NCBI GenBank assembly: GCA_030248215.1
Contig: JASANG010001953.1
Span: 1-64,000 of the forward strand
DNA: 64,000 bases
From: Enoplolaimus lenunculus
Taxonomy: Eukaryota > Nematoda > Enoplea > Enoplida > Thoracostomopsidae
Direction of reading: 5' to 3'
The first letter of the stretch is position 1, and the number at the start of each line of letters is the position of its first letter. Below are positions 47,330 to 59,245 of this stretch, one piece after another. The translations under genes and the position numbers were made by a program. The notes under the pieces were generated by a model. The model saw only the letters and a list, made by a program, of their open reading frames with translations. It searched no databases and had not been told where the DNA came from.

Positions 47330-47855
47330 TACTGTATCCCGAAACCCAAAATCCAACCTTCGACCATATCACCAAATTATAAAATCCCAAAATCCAACTG
47401 TCGTCTATATCCCGAAATCCAATCTCACGTTCGACCACATCCCGAAATCCCAAAGTCCTAAAATCATACCTTTGAACATATCCCAAAATTCCGCAATCCC
47501 ACGTTCGACCGCATCCCGAATTTCCAAAATTCCACTTTCGATCATATCTCGAAATCCCATAATTCCAAAGTCCCACCTTCAACTATATATCCCAAAATCC
47601 CACCTTCGACCATATCCCGAAATCCCAAAATCCTACCTTCGACCTTATCCCAAAATCCCAAAATCTCACCTTCGACCATATCCCGAAATCTCGAAAGCCA
47701 CCTTCGACCATATCCCGAAATCCCAAAATCCCACCTTCGATCATATCCCAAAGTCCCAAAATCCCACCTTCGACCATATCCCAAAATCCCACCTTCGATC
47801 ATATCCCAAAGTCCCAAAATCCCACCTTCGACCATATCCCAAAATCCCACCTAGT
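47330..47855. repeat. Minisatellite, 33 bp and 25 bp units
   Basis: Units of the form ACCTTCGACCATATCCCGAA, ATCCCAAAATCCC are arrayed head to tail. Lengths of 33 and 25 bp alternate irregularly toward the right end. The open frames on both strands (SHLRPYPEIPK and its opposite) follow from the low stop content of the unit. No start or domain supports a protein. Confidence 0.85.
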
Positions 47856-48262
47856 CAACCAAAATTTTGAACACTTGCCGATCCTCAGTTTCAGGCGAAA
47901 ATAATTATATAAATTATGGCCTAAATTATGATAAATTAAGCGAGGTGTTTTGACAGTTTTAATTTACATTTCGGTGAAATCGCTTCGAATTATTTTGCGT
48001 CTACTGATATATGCCGCCTGTGATTTGCACTGAAGCTCTAGGATTTCAGATTAAACAAGTAAATAAATGTTTAACAAAAATGAGTAATTTTGGGCACTTT
48101 CTGTATAAAAGGTTTTTGACCCACAATATTCCCGAGAAAGAAGTGAGTTTGGTATATATATTCAGTACCTATTTGTCTCCTAGTGTGCAAAATTTGAACG
48201 AAACAACTCTGATATATAACTTGAGTTTGAATACCGACGCCATAGAACTGAACAGAAAATTC

Positions 48263-48632
48263 GCACTTGCTAAAAACTTAAACTTAAATTATAGTTTAAC
48301 TAAACCTGACTGTCAGTTTAAGTAAAACTTAAACGGTTGGACGACTAACTGAACTAGAATTTTATGTTTTACTTAAACTAGCGTGTTTTTAAAAGTTTAA
48401 AACTGGTTTAAGTAAACTTATTTTTAGTTTAAATAATAAGTTCAGCACAGAAATTATGTGTATCTAAGAGTTCATTAATCATAGCTTAAGTAAAAACGTA
48501 AGATTTTAAATTAGTTTAAGCTTAAACCTACCTGGTAACCTGTTATAGTTCAGCTAATCTAGAAAGTCAGTTTAATACTGCTGGATTAGTTTAAGCTTAA
48601 GTCCAGTAAGTTTAAGCTTTTAGAGAGCACTT
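48263..48632. mobile_element. MITE rich in AGTTTAAGTAAAACT palindromes
   Basis: The left end reads GCACTTGCTAAAAACTTAAA and the right end, complemented, GTGCTCTCTAAAAGCTTAAA. The interior is made of TTTAAGTAAAACT and AGTTTAAGC words in both orientations. It resembles the long-TIR element at 24673-27001 in style (CACT...TAAAAA ends). No coding capacity. Confidence 0.5.
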
Positions 48633-49574
48633 GAAATTCAGCTTTGGCTACTGATTCTCTTAGTACACATTTGTGAACGGGTGGTAGGACTACGGTGTAT
48701 TTAGGCTCATTAGACTCAGAACGGCAAGTTGCATATTATTTTAAATTTTTTGAAATTTTTAGACAAAATTTTTCTCATCCCTTTATAGGACTTTAAAAAA
48801 ATCTATGCATTAAAATTAAGAATTGGGTGTGCAATGCGTAGGAGATTTCATGAAATGAAAAACTCAAACATGCTACAAATTTTCAAAATCCAACCATTTT
48901 GGACAAACGCCGTCTGGGGAATACGCCGGAAGGACCACATCTGGTTAGCTTGAGTGAAAAATTGATAATAAGTTATTCCTTACAAAATCGCAAATTTCGG
49001 AACCACAATTTTTCATAATTTAAACGTTATAGTTTGCTCAGCAGCAACATGCTTTGCATATATCACTGAGTTGATTTTCGAATTGGTAATCTAGTACGTT
49101 TGTCTGGTTTTCCAAGAATAATTGAATTTAGCTGTTTTTAACCACACAAAGACTACTTACAATTTAACAATAATGCATATGTTTCGGATTTCTACTTAGG
49201 GGTTTATCTGTTATCTCTAATGCAGAGTTCATTCGAAAGGGATTAAAAATTGCACACTAAAATACAGCTGGCCTGGAATGACGTAAACTCCGTTGCTAAA
49301 CGAACGACGCAATAATTAGTTTTTCAACATCACCTTGCCGAAATAAAAAGCAGTAATCACATATACGAGATTAGAAAAAATTATTGGATATTCGTCAAAC
49401 TTATTATTTCTAAAGGCTTTGCTGGAAGTGAAATATATTGAAATGAAACACTTAACACAGTGCATTATTTACATAGGTACCTATCTGCCTTCCAGCATTA
49501 TTTCTTACCATTTCGGCCTTTACTAAACTAGATGTGTATACCATACTGCGAGGCGTTAACAGTCTTTTCCGCAT

Positions 49575-50060
49575 AATGGCATTAAAATTTTTGCATATTT
49601 GAGCTTCGCTTGAATTCCACTGATCATTCCACGTCTAAATTTGAATTTTTGAAAAATTCGATTTTTAAGGCCCCAAGGTCCCTCCTCGGACCCAAAAACA
49701 TTTTTTTGTCGAAAAGTTTGACAAATGATATATCATTCGATGCAGCTGGCAGAACGGCGTAAAATTATGTTAAATTTTCCGCAATCATATGATTGGTTGA
49801 CGAGTTATATGACCATAATTTGTTCAACCAATCGTCTGTATTGCGAAAAATTTAACACCATTGCACTCAGCTACGCAAGCTGAATCGAATGCTGTATAAC
49901 TTGTCAAACTTTTTGACAAAATTTTTTGGTTCTCTACGAGATACCTCTGGGCCTTAAAAATCGAATTATTCAAAAATTTAAATTTAGGCATGGAATGATC
50001 AGAGAAGATTGTGAGAAGCTCAAATATGCAAAAATTTTCAAAATTGGACCATTTTTGGGC
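49575..50060. mobile_element. Foldback element, arms of about 150-180 bp
   Basis: The left arm (AAAATTTTTGCATATTTGAG, CTGATCATTCCA, AAATTTGAATTTTTGAA, TCGATTTTTAAGGCC) is repeated in inverse orientation at the right (GGCCTTAAAAATCGAATTAT, TTCAAAAATTTAAATTTAGG, TGGAATGATCAG, CTCAAATATGCAAAAATTTT). Inner parts also pair (CTGTATTGCGAAAAATTTAA with TTAAATTTTCCGCAAT). A partial outer match (CAAATTTTCAAAATCCAACC) lies at about 48870-48920. Confidence 0.7.
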
Positions 50061-50505
50061 AAAGGCATTTTAGTCGTAGAGGGACTGAAAAAATTAGCTG
50101 TTGTACATCCCCGCGCAGGCTAAGACTACAGTAGGCTCAGGCTTAGATTTTGAAAAAGGTTTTCCTAGGCCTGAGCCTTTTCCCATAAGGTGGAACCTGG
50201 CTTCAGCCTAATCTTAAAGTTTAAATGTAGTGGGAAACTGTACAAGGGCCAAATTTTTTGTAAGGAATCATCTGTTTAGGTGCTATGCGAAAGTTGGGAT
50301 AGCCACATATAAACGCTTGAGAAAAAGACCATTAAATTTTGAGGCTGGGTGTATCAGAAAATGTTCTATATGAAAGAATGTTTTTGGCTTGAGTTGCAAG
50401 CAACAATTCAAATATAGTCAACAAAAATGCTTCTGAGCTGATCAGTTAGTTTTGCCCAAAAGAAAGAATATAAAAACTGTGTTTTGTGCATCTAACATGG
50501 GAAAA

Positions 50506-50600
50506 ATGAATAACAGTCCGTTACCGAAGAACAGGCGGTACCCTATGAAAACACTAAATGAACATCAGTCACCACTCTTATTTGGGTCACTATACAATAC
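50506..50600 (-). mobile_element. Family A MITE fragment (inverted)
   Basis: It keeps AATAACAGTCCGTTACCGAA, a GGTACCCT word and the terminus ACTCTTATTTGGGTCACTAT. The other end is missing. Confidence 0.55.
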
Positions 50601-51199
50601 TATTTGGAATTAGACTGTGTGTGGTTGAATTCTTTAATTAATTATTCATGCAGCTCGCTTAAATATGGTGCCACCGCTAAAACTTTTAAAAATTTTGAAA
50701 ATAAATGTCATAAATCGAAGAAATTCGAAGCAAAGGTAATATATATATCGCGTTTGGACCAAACATACAATAACACATGAAACAAAAATGAGTTCACCAA
50801 GACTTTGAAAGAATTTGACTGGCAAAATAGCCCAAACGTTGTAAAGAAATTTTATTTGAGCCCAAAATTCTAATTTGGAAGAGGCGTTTATTTCCTATCA
50901 ACTGTAAACAATTTAAATTGAAAATTACCTGTCAAAACGAGTGTTTCGTTAAAAATTTTGTAACCAAATATGTTATAACCCCGTATTTTACATATCAGGC
51001 CGGATCCTTGTTAATTCTCAAAAAAATTTTCAATTTCAATGCAAATTTCTGCCGTGGCTAATTTGAATATCATTTCTACTTTTATGTTGTTTTCCGTAGG
51101 CTGTTATAAGTCGGGCAGTTAAAGTTGAACCAAGAGTAGTTTTATGAGCCTAAAGCAAAATGGAAAAACTATACTAACAAAAATTCAAACCGCAATTAT

Positions 51200-51646
51200 A
51201 AATCTTCAAAATATAAAAGAACTTTTAGTCTTCAAGATATGGAATAAGTTTTAGTCTTCAAAATATGGAATAAGGTTTAGTTTTCAAAATATGGAATAAA
51301 AGTTTTAATCTTCAAAATATGGAAAAAGGTTTAATCTTCAAAATATAGAAAAAGGTTTAATCTTCAAAATATGGAATAAGTTTTAATCTTCAAAATATGG
51401 AAAAAGATTTAATCTTCAAAATATGGGATAAGTTTTAATCTTCAAAATATGGAAAAAGGTTTAATCTTCAAAATATGGAATAAGTTTTAATCTTCAAAAT
51501 ATGGAAAAAGGTTTAATTTTCAAAATATGGAATAAGTTTTAATCTTCAAAATATGGAAAAAGGTTTAATCTTCAAAATATGGAATAAGTTTTAATCTTCA
51601 AAATATGGAAAAAGGTTTAATCTTCAAAATATGGAATGAGTTAAGG
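51200..51646 (+). repeat. 26 bp minisatellite with 52 bp higher-order dimer
   Basis: About 17 copies of TTTAATCTTCAAAATATGGA plus a six-base variable part are arrayed from about 51200. In the right half, units ending AATAAGT alternate with units ending AAAAAGG, so the repeating block is 52 bp. The left units are more diverged, as expected if recent growth took place at the right. Confidence 0.9.
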
Positions 51647-52494
51647 TTTATGATGAAAGTTTATTGAAACACAAACTTTGAAACAATTCACATTTCCGAT
51701 GAGCCACTTTGAAAAATTGAACGAACTTGAGGTATAAGATTTTGTGAAAAGCAATGTGTTCTTTTATTAAAGTAACCTTTGTTTGAAAGTTTAATCTGTT
51801 ATATAATACAGAATGTACTGTAGTAACTGAGAATCTGAAGCTGTTTGTTGATTGAGGTTCACCCTTTGATTGTTTTGTACAACTGCTGCACGAATTTCGT
51901 AGTCAATTTATGTTCACAATCATTAAATGATTATCTTTGGAGTTTACCAACTACGTAAAGCATATTCAAATTTTTCCTAAGCTTTGCAGAGTTTTATACG
52001 ACCAAACGCTCATAATCTGGCGTGTACTAGAAAAGAACTAAAGCAGACAATAACAACGTCGGCTGGTTATGAAACTTGTATCAAACCAACTTTATCTGCT
52101 CAAAACTGTGCAAGCCAAAGTCAAAATACAATAGATTGAATTTGGTTTGATTAGAATTGTTTTGAACCTTGTCAAATAGGCTGAAACGCGAACAATTACC
52201 CTCGTACTCAAATAATAGGTTTTGCTTTATATTTGCCGCGCTGCGCCGCGTGTCATGTTTAAAATTAATTTTGTTACGACATTTGGCGTAGCGAGGCACC
52301 GGACGATGCCCCTACGTGGCCTACTTGACTGAAGTTTCTGAAATCTGTCTCAGAGTTTCGCCCTTCGCATAACTAAAAAGTGCGTATTTGCAAAAAACAT
52401 CTAAGCCTCTATAGCGATTGATACCTTCTTTATTGGGGATTTCGAATCAGCAATTGAAATGTCGATGAGTTGACCAACTCAGAGAGCGAATTAA

Positions 52495-52700
52495 TCATTT
52501 CTGGTTATTTCTCAGTTAATAATAATAAACACCAACTCGCTCTGGACTGATTTAATTCTGGACTAGTTGATTATATAATTAACTCAGAATGAGTTCAATT
52601 AATTTAGAAATCTGAATATATACTAAAAGAGCTAATTTATAGCTCAGGCTTCTAAGTGAATTCAACTCATTCTTAGTTGAAATCGACTCACTAGAATTTA
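52495..52700. repeat. Palindrome-rich AT segment, MITE-like
   Basis: GAACTCATT/AATGAGTTC and related words (AACTCAGAATGAGTTCAATT, GAATTCAACTCATTC, GAGCTAATTTATAGCTC) are arranged in both orientations. Clear ends were not found. Confidence 0.35.
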
Positions 52701-52774
52701 AAAATTCCATGATTGGCCTAAAATTAGCTTTTAGAAGTTAAACAAATGAACTCTGATGCGCATTCCTGAAGTGA

Positions 52775-53205
52775 ACCGAATGACAGCGGGGTAATAAGAG
52801 GGGATCCCCATTTTGGTTCCAAATAAGTAGGAGTCCATATCCCTAATAAGAGTCCGAAAGCGGATAAAGTTCCTAAACCATGGTTAGAGTCCATAAATGT
52901 TAATTATCCTTTGCAACGCATAAATGACTCCAGGCTCGAATAAAGTTGAGTTCAAAACTTTAAAGCATACTAAGGTTTGAAGGTACATTCCTAAGTACTG
53001 ATAACTTTGCATTATTGCTCAAGCTTTTGATACAAGGCAAATAAACGTTTACTCTCATGGATTCTTGCAATACCGGATATAAAAGTAACGAAGCTGCTTC
53101 GGACGGCGGGTTAAAATAAGTAACAGTCCGTAACCGAATAACAGGGTTATCTTCTGAAGAGTCCAAATAACTATCAGCCCCCCCTCTTATTCGGGCACTA
53201 CAGTA
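52775..53205 (-). mobile_element. Family A MITE, copy 6 (inverted)
   Basis: Read in inverse, it follows the family: TACTGTAGTGCCCGAATAAG at the right edge, CGGTTACGGACTGTTACTTA, TTTATGCGTTGCAAAGG and ATGGACTCTAACC. The left terminus (near GTAATAAGAGGGGATCCCCA) is worn. Confidence 0.7.
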
Positions 53206-55320
53206 TTGATATTTATATAAGTACACAAATTGTCAATATTTAGGTTCGGGCCATAACCGAAAGGTGATTTTTATAAGTGAGCACTTGAGACCGTTGTTTC
53301 CTTGAACTATTTAAGTAAATTTTTGAACCGAATTGTATTAAAGTGGAAAAAATTTCATAATTTATAATAATCGTTTTTAAGCTTACTAATGACAAGAACT
53401 ATAGTGTTCATAATGTTAAATATTTTTCACTTTTAGAGAAAGGCATATATATCATAAAATAACGTTTTAAGAAACAATTAAAATGCGTTTACTTAGCGTT
53501 TAGCTACGATTGCTATTAATTTCAATTTCTTCAGATACGGAAAAGGCTTGAAAAATAAGTTTTGAAACACTGTCTTATTTCTAGCAACTAATATATGTAG
53601 GTATAGCACTGTTTCAAGCTACAATCAGAAAGCCTAAAATCGAAAAGCAAAAGATTTACGCGAACTGGCAGGCCTTGAATAAATGCAAACACCCAATGGT
53701 TTAGAAGCAGCAAACAATGTCGTTTATCAAAACTAGGAACAACTGTGTCTTCTAAACAACTTTAGCTTCTCAGCAACCGGCACAAAAAAATTTGTGACTC
53801 CTTATTGAAGATTAGAATTCTCACCATGGGTGTAGCACCTATTAACAGTTTAAGATAGACTTGTAGACTTCAAAACGAGCGAGTGCAAAACATAAAAAAT
53901 TGGCAAATTTTTTGCAACGCATACATCAAGAAACTGTGATATATACAGTAAACCGGACAATAATTTTTTGTTTTCAGAAAAAATCGTTGTCCGCTTCCGT
54001 TAAAGAAATACTAATAATTTCGGTATTTTTATGCTCATAGTATTTAGTTTTTTTAATACGAGTAAACTTCCTATTTTTTAATATGCGTACATAGCACATA
54101 TCACAAATTGATGAAACGTCCTGTAAATTTTGAATCAGACAAAATTGAGCTTTCAAAGTTGGCAGATTTTTCGCACTTAATCTGTTCAAACTATAAAACA
54201 GAATTTCAGATATTCAGCTGCAAAAGTTTGCATGTCGGCAAACTTTACTAACTGTTGACTGGTGCTACAGCTACACACAGTTGAAAGTATGGCTCCTAAA
54301 ATTCAACCTGCTGCGATGTCTCTCATATTCGTATCACAATTGAAGCGACAATTTTTTGGAAGCTTATATACTTTTCGTAAAATTTATATTACATCCACCT
54401 TGCACGACATCTGCGGCAAAATTGTAGGTATTTGTATTGTGTATTGTGATTAAATAATTAATGATTAATTTTATATCCGATTCAATTGTGCAAAACTTAT
54501 CAACATTTCAAAACGCGATCAACAACCTTGAAATAAGTACTTAAATAACAAATTCTGTTGTTTATTTCGATTATTGTGTTGTATTTACGATCATTTCCCC
54601 GATTTTTCTGTCACCAGATTTTAAGATTCAAAATAAAAGTTTAAGTTAAGTTTTTCGCCAAATTTTGTCGCTTTATTCCCGTTCAAAGTTTCAAAGTATC
54701 TTAAAATTGTTTGAAAGATTATCTTGAACAATAATCGATTATTTTATTTCGTGAAATTGATTTAATATTCATCATTTTTATGTTTATTAATAGTAAAGAA
54801 TATAATGTAGCATTGATAATTCGAAGTTGTTTATTGTCAGGTTCACAATTTAATACAATTGTTCCACGAATTTTATCTTAAAATGTGAGCACAAACATTT
54901 AATCTTTAAGTTAACTTTCGAAGACAACATTGCTATATTGCAAAACAATCCAAAACATCCGTTATATTCAGATGATTGTTTCAGCGTTTAAAACGTGAAG
55001 AAATTAGGACTGTATTGAGGAGAATATCAAACAATTTCGACACGAGTGCAATAGGTACATGTGTTGGTTTCCAGATTTTCACATATCAGTTTTTGCAACT
55101 GGCTCAATAAGTCTGCGAGCCAATGTAAAATTAAACGGCAGCAAAATAAAATTTTATGTAGTTAGAATTTTGACGGCTCTTACGAAACAGAGTCTGAAAA
55201 GCAAAAACTTGACAACTGTGCGCTACTTCTTATGAGAAGTTCTTGTATCTGTATCAGGTTTTTCCTAGCTAAATGTGTAATTACTTGCAAAATATTTAAA
55301 TCTCTTAGGCGATGACAGCC
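53206..55320. other. Intergenic sequence with an inverted R1 repeat fragment
   Basis: About 53965-54045 matches repeat R1 in inverse orientation (complement GAGCATAAAAATACCGAAAT and AACGGAAGCGG). Nothing else was recognised. Open frames here are short. Confidence 0.4.
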
Positions 55321-55324
55321 TTGT

Positions 55325-55478
55325 TGTTGCGCTTCAGTATCCTGGACGTTGGAGCCAAAAAGCTTCAGTGTGGAGGATGCTGAAGCAAAAAATGCTTCAA
55401 TGTCCGGGATACTGAAGCTTTTGGGCTTCAACGTAAAGGATACTGAAGCAAAAAATGCTTCAGTGTCCAAGACACTAC
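55325..55478. repeat. Hairpin-forming repeats with GCTTCAGTGTCC / GGATACTGAAGC
   Basis: Five arms of GCTTCA(G/A)TGTCC and GGAT(A/G)CTGAAGC alternate. GGATACTGAAGC, loop AAAAAAT, GCTTCAGTGTCC is a 12 bp stem with one T-G wobble position. The preceding unit, GGATGCTGAAGC, AAAAAAT, GCTTCAATGTCC, has the same layout. Confidence 0.6.
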
Positions 55479-56344
55479 CCCCTCAAAAGTCACCTGGTGT
55501 ACGCAAGTTATTGTGGAAGTTGCACTACGTAATTGTAGCTCATGTTGATAGTGGTTATTTTTACGTGATCTGTTAACTTGGCCCCGGTTGGCATCGGCCC
55601 CAGTCCCGGCCCCGGGCATCTCTAATATATATGTATATATCTATATATATAATTGCTGCCATTCTTTATCTACTCGCATTTACTCGCAAGACTTTCCTGA
55701 GTTAGAATTCTGTATGAAGATGGAATGTTTGGCTTAAAATTAGCCTTTAATAAGATGAACGTTAGAATTTGTTCGGGAATTTATGCAGTTTGCTATAGCT
55801 TTTTAATAAATAGTGAACAAAACGCTTCTTGAACCTTTTTCTAGAACAATTACGTGTCGGAACATTTACGCGTTTACGCTTATTGCCAGAACGGGAAATG
55901 TTTTAATGAGAGTGAGTTCCGTTTTCGGTCGGACTGCATAAAGAAGCTTTGGGCTTTATTATTTTTTGGTTAAAGCGCTTTTTTAGATATAGGCTTAGTT
56001 TTAATCTTATTCTTTATGTTGAGGTTTAGACTTTTTTGAATATAATTAGCACAATGTTACCTAAGTACACTTCTAAAAGTAAACAGTTGCAAGCAGAATA
56101 ATATATAGCATATATATAGTTACTGTTTGAATTTTAAATTCAAGCAAAGAGTGCATTAAAATCAAAAAGTAAACGCACGCAAAGAAATAAACACCAGAAA
56201 TATCAAAGTTAGCTGTTTATTAAGCAGATTAAGAAAAATGGCCAAGCGCAGTAAAATCACTACAAGTTCACCTCATTTATATATAAGCAGCCCAGGAAAG
56301 TTTGGACTCTACTTGAAACGCTGGAATTACCAACTGAGTGCCGC

Positions 56345-56985
56345 GTTTCACACAAAGTAAACTGTCTTATATTCAAAAATATTGTCTGAAATTTAAGACA
56401 ATTGTGTCTCAATACGGACATCAGACATATATGTCTTGAATTCCAACATTTTTTCTGAAAATATTCGGACTAGTTCGAAACTTAAAGACTATGTTTCATA
56501 AACGATTAGGAGAAATATTTCTAAAATATAATAAGACAAATATGTCCGAAATATAAGACAAAGATTTGTCAGAGAAACCGACTAAAAATTGGGGGCTAAA
56601 GCTCGACACAATACCCTAATTTTACAACCAAACACACGTCCAAGACGTAAACTTAGGATGGGGAGATCATGGGCTCAACCAAAAATGTCCTTGAAATTTG
56701 TTTTTATACACACTTTTAAGAATATAAAACGGGACTTGTTTACTTATACAATGAAATGAGAAAATTAATTATTGAATATAAGACAACTATTTTTGAAAGA
56801 AAGTAATTTGTCGTGTAAATTGGCAACGACAATTTCTTGAATATAAGACGCTTATGTTTAAACCATATCTAACACGAATCTCGAACCTATTTAAGGGTAC
56901 TAATGTCTGAAATACCAAACATTTATGTCTTGAAAATTTAAGAAAGTAACAGTTGTGAAATTTAAAGATTATTTTTTGTGTGTAT
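56345..56985. mobile_element. AAGACA/TGTCTT-rich element with CACACAAA ends
   Basis: The segment starts CACACAAAGTAAACTGTCTT and ends TTTTTTGTGTG. Between them GAAATTTAAGACA, TATAAGACAA, TGTCTTGAAT and TATGTC words recur on both strands. The middle (about 56580-56720) is unrelated. It is probably a MITE with worn ends, about 640 bp. Confidence 0.4.
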
Positions 56986-57253
56986 CGTCAGTTTCTGATA
57001 GATGTTGTAATTTTAGAATTGAAGAACATAAAAAATTAACAAATCTTTAAAATTCACATGGTCCGTTATGTTATAAAACTGATGCGTTTTGCCTGTTTCA
57101 ATACATCTATATCTATAGCGATACTTTAAACCCACATTTTGAGCGTACACGCCCTGTTTTAGCAAATTTGACCATTATATATGCAATTGTGTTTCTTTTT
57201 AGACACTTATTAACGTTAGCATAAATTTTGTAGCATAAACTCAACGTTCAAAA

Positions 57254-57621
57254 ATGCTTTCAACCAACGCATTATGCGTTGTAATTTTATCGATATCTCT
57301 TGCTCCAACCTCGCCGTCGTCTCTCAGACCGAAACTTAATCATGCATTTTATTCAAAAATGTTTGCTTACACTAAACCAAACACAACGCTTGACGCAAAT
57401 TCAGTTCAACCACAATTTGCCACATACTCAAAAGCGATGCTAAATTTTCGTAAAATGCAGAACGACGAACATGGTGCAAACGGTAAGACAGGTTGCATCA
57501 TTCTGTTGCTTACAATAATTTTGTCAATGGTGCCGCTAAACTAAGAAATGGTTTTGTACATTTTTCAGGCCCACTGGATACAGGCAGACCAGTGGTTAGA
57601 GAATGGCAGGGTCAGGCTTAG
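57254..57621 (+). CDS. Candidate small secreted protein, two exons, unrecognised
   Basis: An ATG at 57254 opens a frame whose first residues, MLSTNALCVVILSISLAPTS, look like a signal peptide. A polar segment without cysteines follows (KMFAYTKPNTTLDANSVQPQ, then KAMLNFRKMQNDEHGAN). A strong donor AACG|GTAAGA ends exon 1 at 57482. A good acceptor TTTTTCAG allows exon 2 at 57569-57621, in frame, ending at a TAG that lies in a TTAGGC-like repeat. The product would be 93 aa. Without the splice the frame continues to 57544 and ends in a hydrophobic tail (CIILLLTIILSMVPL). The codons look more gene-like than neighbouring frames, but there is no homology I can name. It could be chance. Confidence 0.3.
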
Positions 57622-58559
57622 GCTAATGATTAAGGATTAGGCTTATATCTAGGCTTACGCTTTTGGTTTTTGCTTAGGTTTAGGATTTAGGATTGCGCAT
57701 AGTAGATAGGCTTTAATAGGTCAATTGATCAGCGATGTATGCGAGTGCCATACTCAATATGTCAGGGTAAAGATCCCACGGTCATTTTGTAGCGAATTTT
57801 GGTATGTAAAACCGTCCATTAACACTAGTTTGCCATTTGCCTATAATTTTGTATCTCCATTGACAAGCTGGTTAGCCGTATAATATTATACTGATTATCA
57901 CGTTGAGTAAAAATAGCTTAAAGACAGTAAACGGGTTATTAATAATCAAGACGATAAATGAAAATTTTTCATTTAACACTTTCCAATAGAAATATTTTCT
58001 ATTTGATTTAAGTAAGTGTTAGCTATTAGCTTTAAACCTCAGGCTCTACGATGAAAGCGTATGCTCGGTCCCGAGTGGGTTGTATCGCATTTTGGAAATT
58101 TTGAGCATGTATAGTATAGCAAAGCAATCATATATAATTAAACATTGCGATTTGTTTATTTTGCGTACACCATTTGTTTTTCGTTGCTCGTCAGAAATAG
58201 TCGATGTGGTAAAAGATTATAATACAGCAACTGAAAATTTCTCAAGTTTAATGCAAAACTATTGATGGCAAATATATATAAGACATGCAATAGGCAACTA
58301 AACATGACAAATGTTAGGCTTCTAAATTAAACAGCTGAAAAGTACGTACTTGGCATGTTTTTGGGCAAATAGTTATTGAACTGTACTTTCTTAAAATTTC
58401 AAAATTCACAATTTTGAATAAAAGTTTCTCGCACGCGGCTAGAACAAAAAACGAAACGAAATATGCCTTTACAATAGGTAATTAACTATTGTTTGTCAAG
58501 CTATTACAGTTAAAATACCAGTCGTAGTAGGACTACATTTATGGAGCGAAGCTCGAACA

Positions 58560-59110
58560 CCTGTAAGCAATTAAGGTAATATGCAAATTAGTTATTAGCT
58601 AACTATTCATTTATTGGGTTTGGAGGTTTGTAAACAATTTAATCAGATTCCTCGCACCCAAAAACCCTTCAGTCGCCCTAATAATTATTGAAATAATTTA
58701 AAAAGTCTTAATTTTAGTCTTGTCAATTAAGCTAATATGCAAATTAGCTGTTAGCTAACTATTCGGTTATAAGTTTGGGGTTTGTAATTACTTTATTCAA
58801 ATTCCTCGCACCTAAAACCTTTTAGTGTTGAAATTAGATTGCTTTTAATCTTAATAATTACTGAAAGATTGTAAAAAATCCTAATTTAGATTATAATCTA
58901 TGCTAATATGCAAATCACCTATTAACTAACTAGTCAATTATCGGTTTTGAACGTTTGTGAACAGTCTATTTAGATTCCTCGCACCGAAAAACTCGTTAAT
59001 GCTGAAATTACATTGCTTGTAACTAATAATTAGGAAATAATGTAGAAAGTCCTAATTTAGGCTTAACTAATTATGCAAATTCGCCTGTAGCTAATAAACG
59101 ACTTAAAATT
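58560..59110. repeat. Four repeats of 155-181 bp, each with an ATGCAAAT octamer
   Basis: TAATATGCAAATTAG-type sequence followed by GCTAACTATTC-like sequence, GTTTG(T/G)...AATT, CAGATTCCTCGCACC and AAAAACCCTT recurs with octamers at 58581, 58737, 58918 and 59073. The units are diverged. Confidence 0.65.
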
Positions 59111-59139
59111 TTGAACCACCAATATGAGGCTAGCACTCC

Positions 59140-59245
59140 AGGATAATTGGCTTTCAAAAAAAATTTGTCAAAACTGATTCAGCCGTTCCTGTGATTCTGT
59201 TCGGACGGACGTACATCCATATTTCAACCCCACGCTCGGAGTTTA
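59140..59245 (+). mobile_element. Possible retroelement 3' tail
   Basis: CAAAACTGATTCAGCCGTTC, then CTGTGATTCTGTTCGGACGG, then ACGTACATCC resembles the 3' region of RTE-like LINEs, and SINEs using them, in many invertebrates. The resemblance is from memory of the general pattern. No reverse transcriptase is present upstream. Confidence 0.3.

Noticed and set aside
47472-47870. 132-codon frame of SHLRPYP repeats
   Set aside because: Minisatellite translation; the opposite strand is equally open.
51200-51646. CRISPR-like array
   Set aside because: Units are contiguous without unique spacers, and the DNA is eukaryotic.
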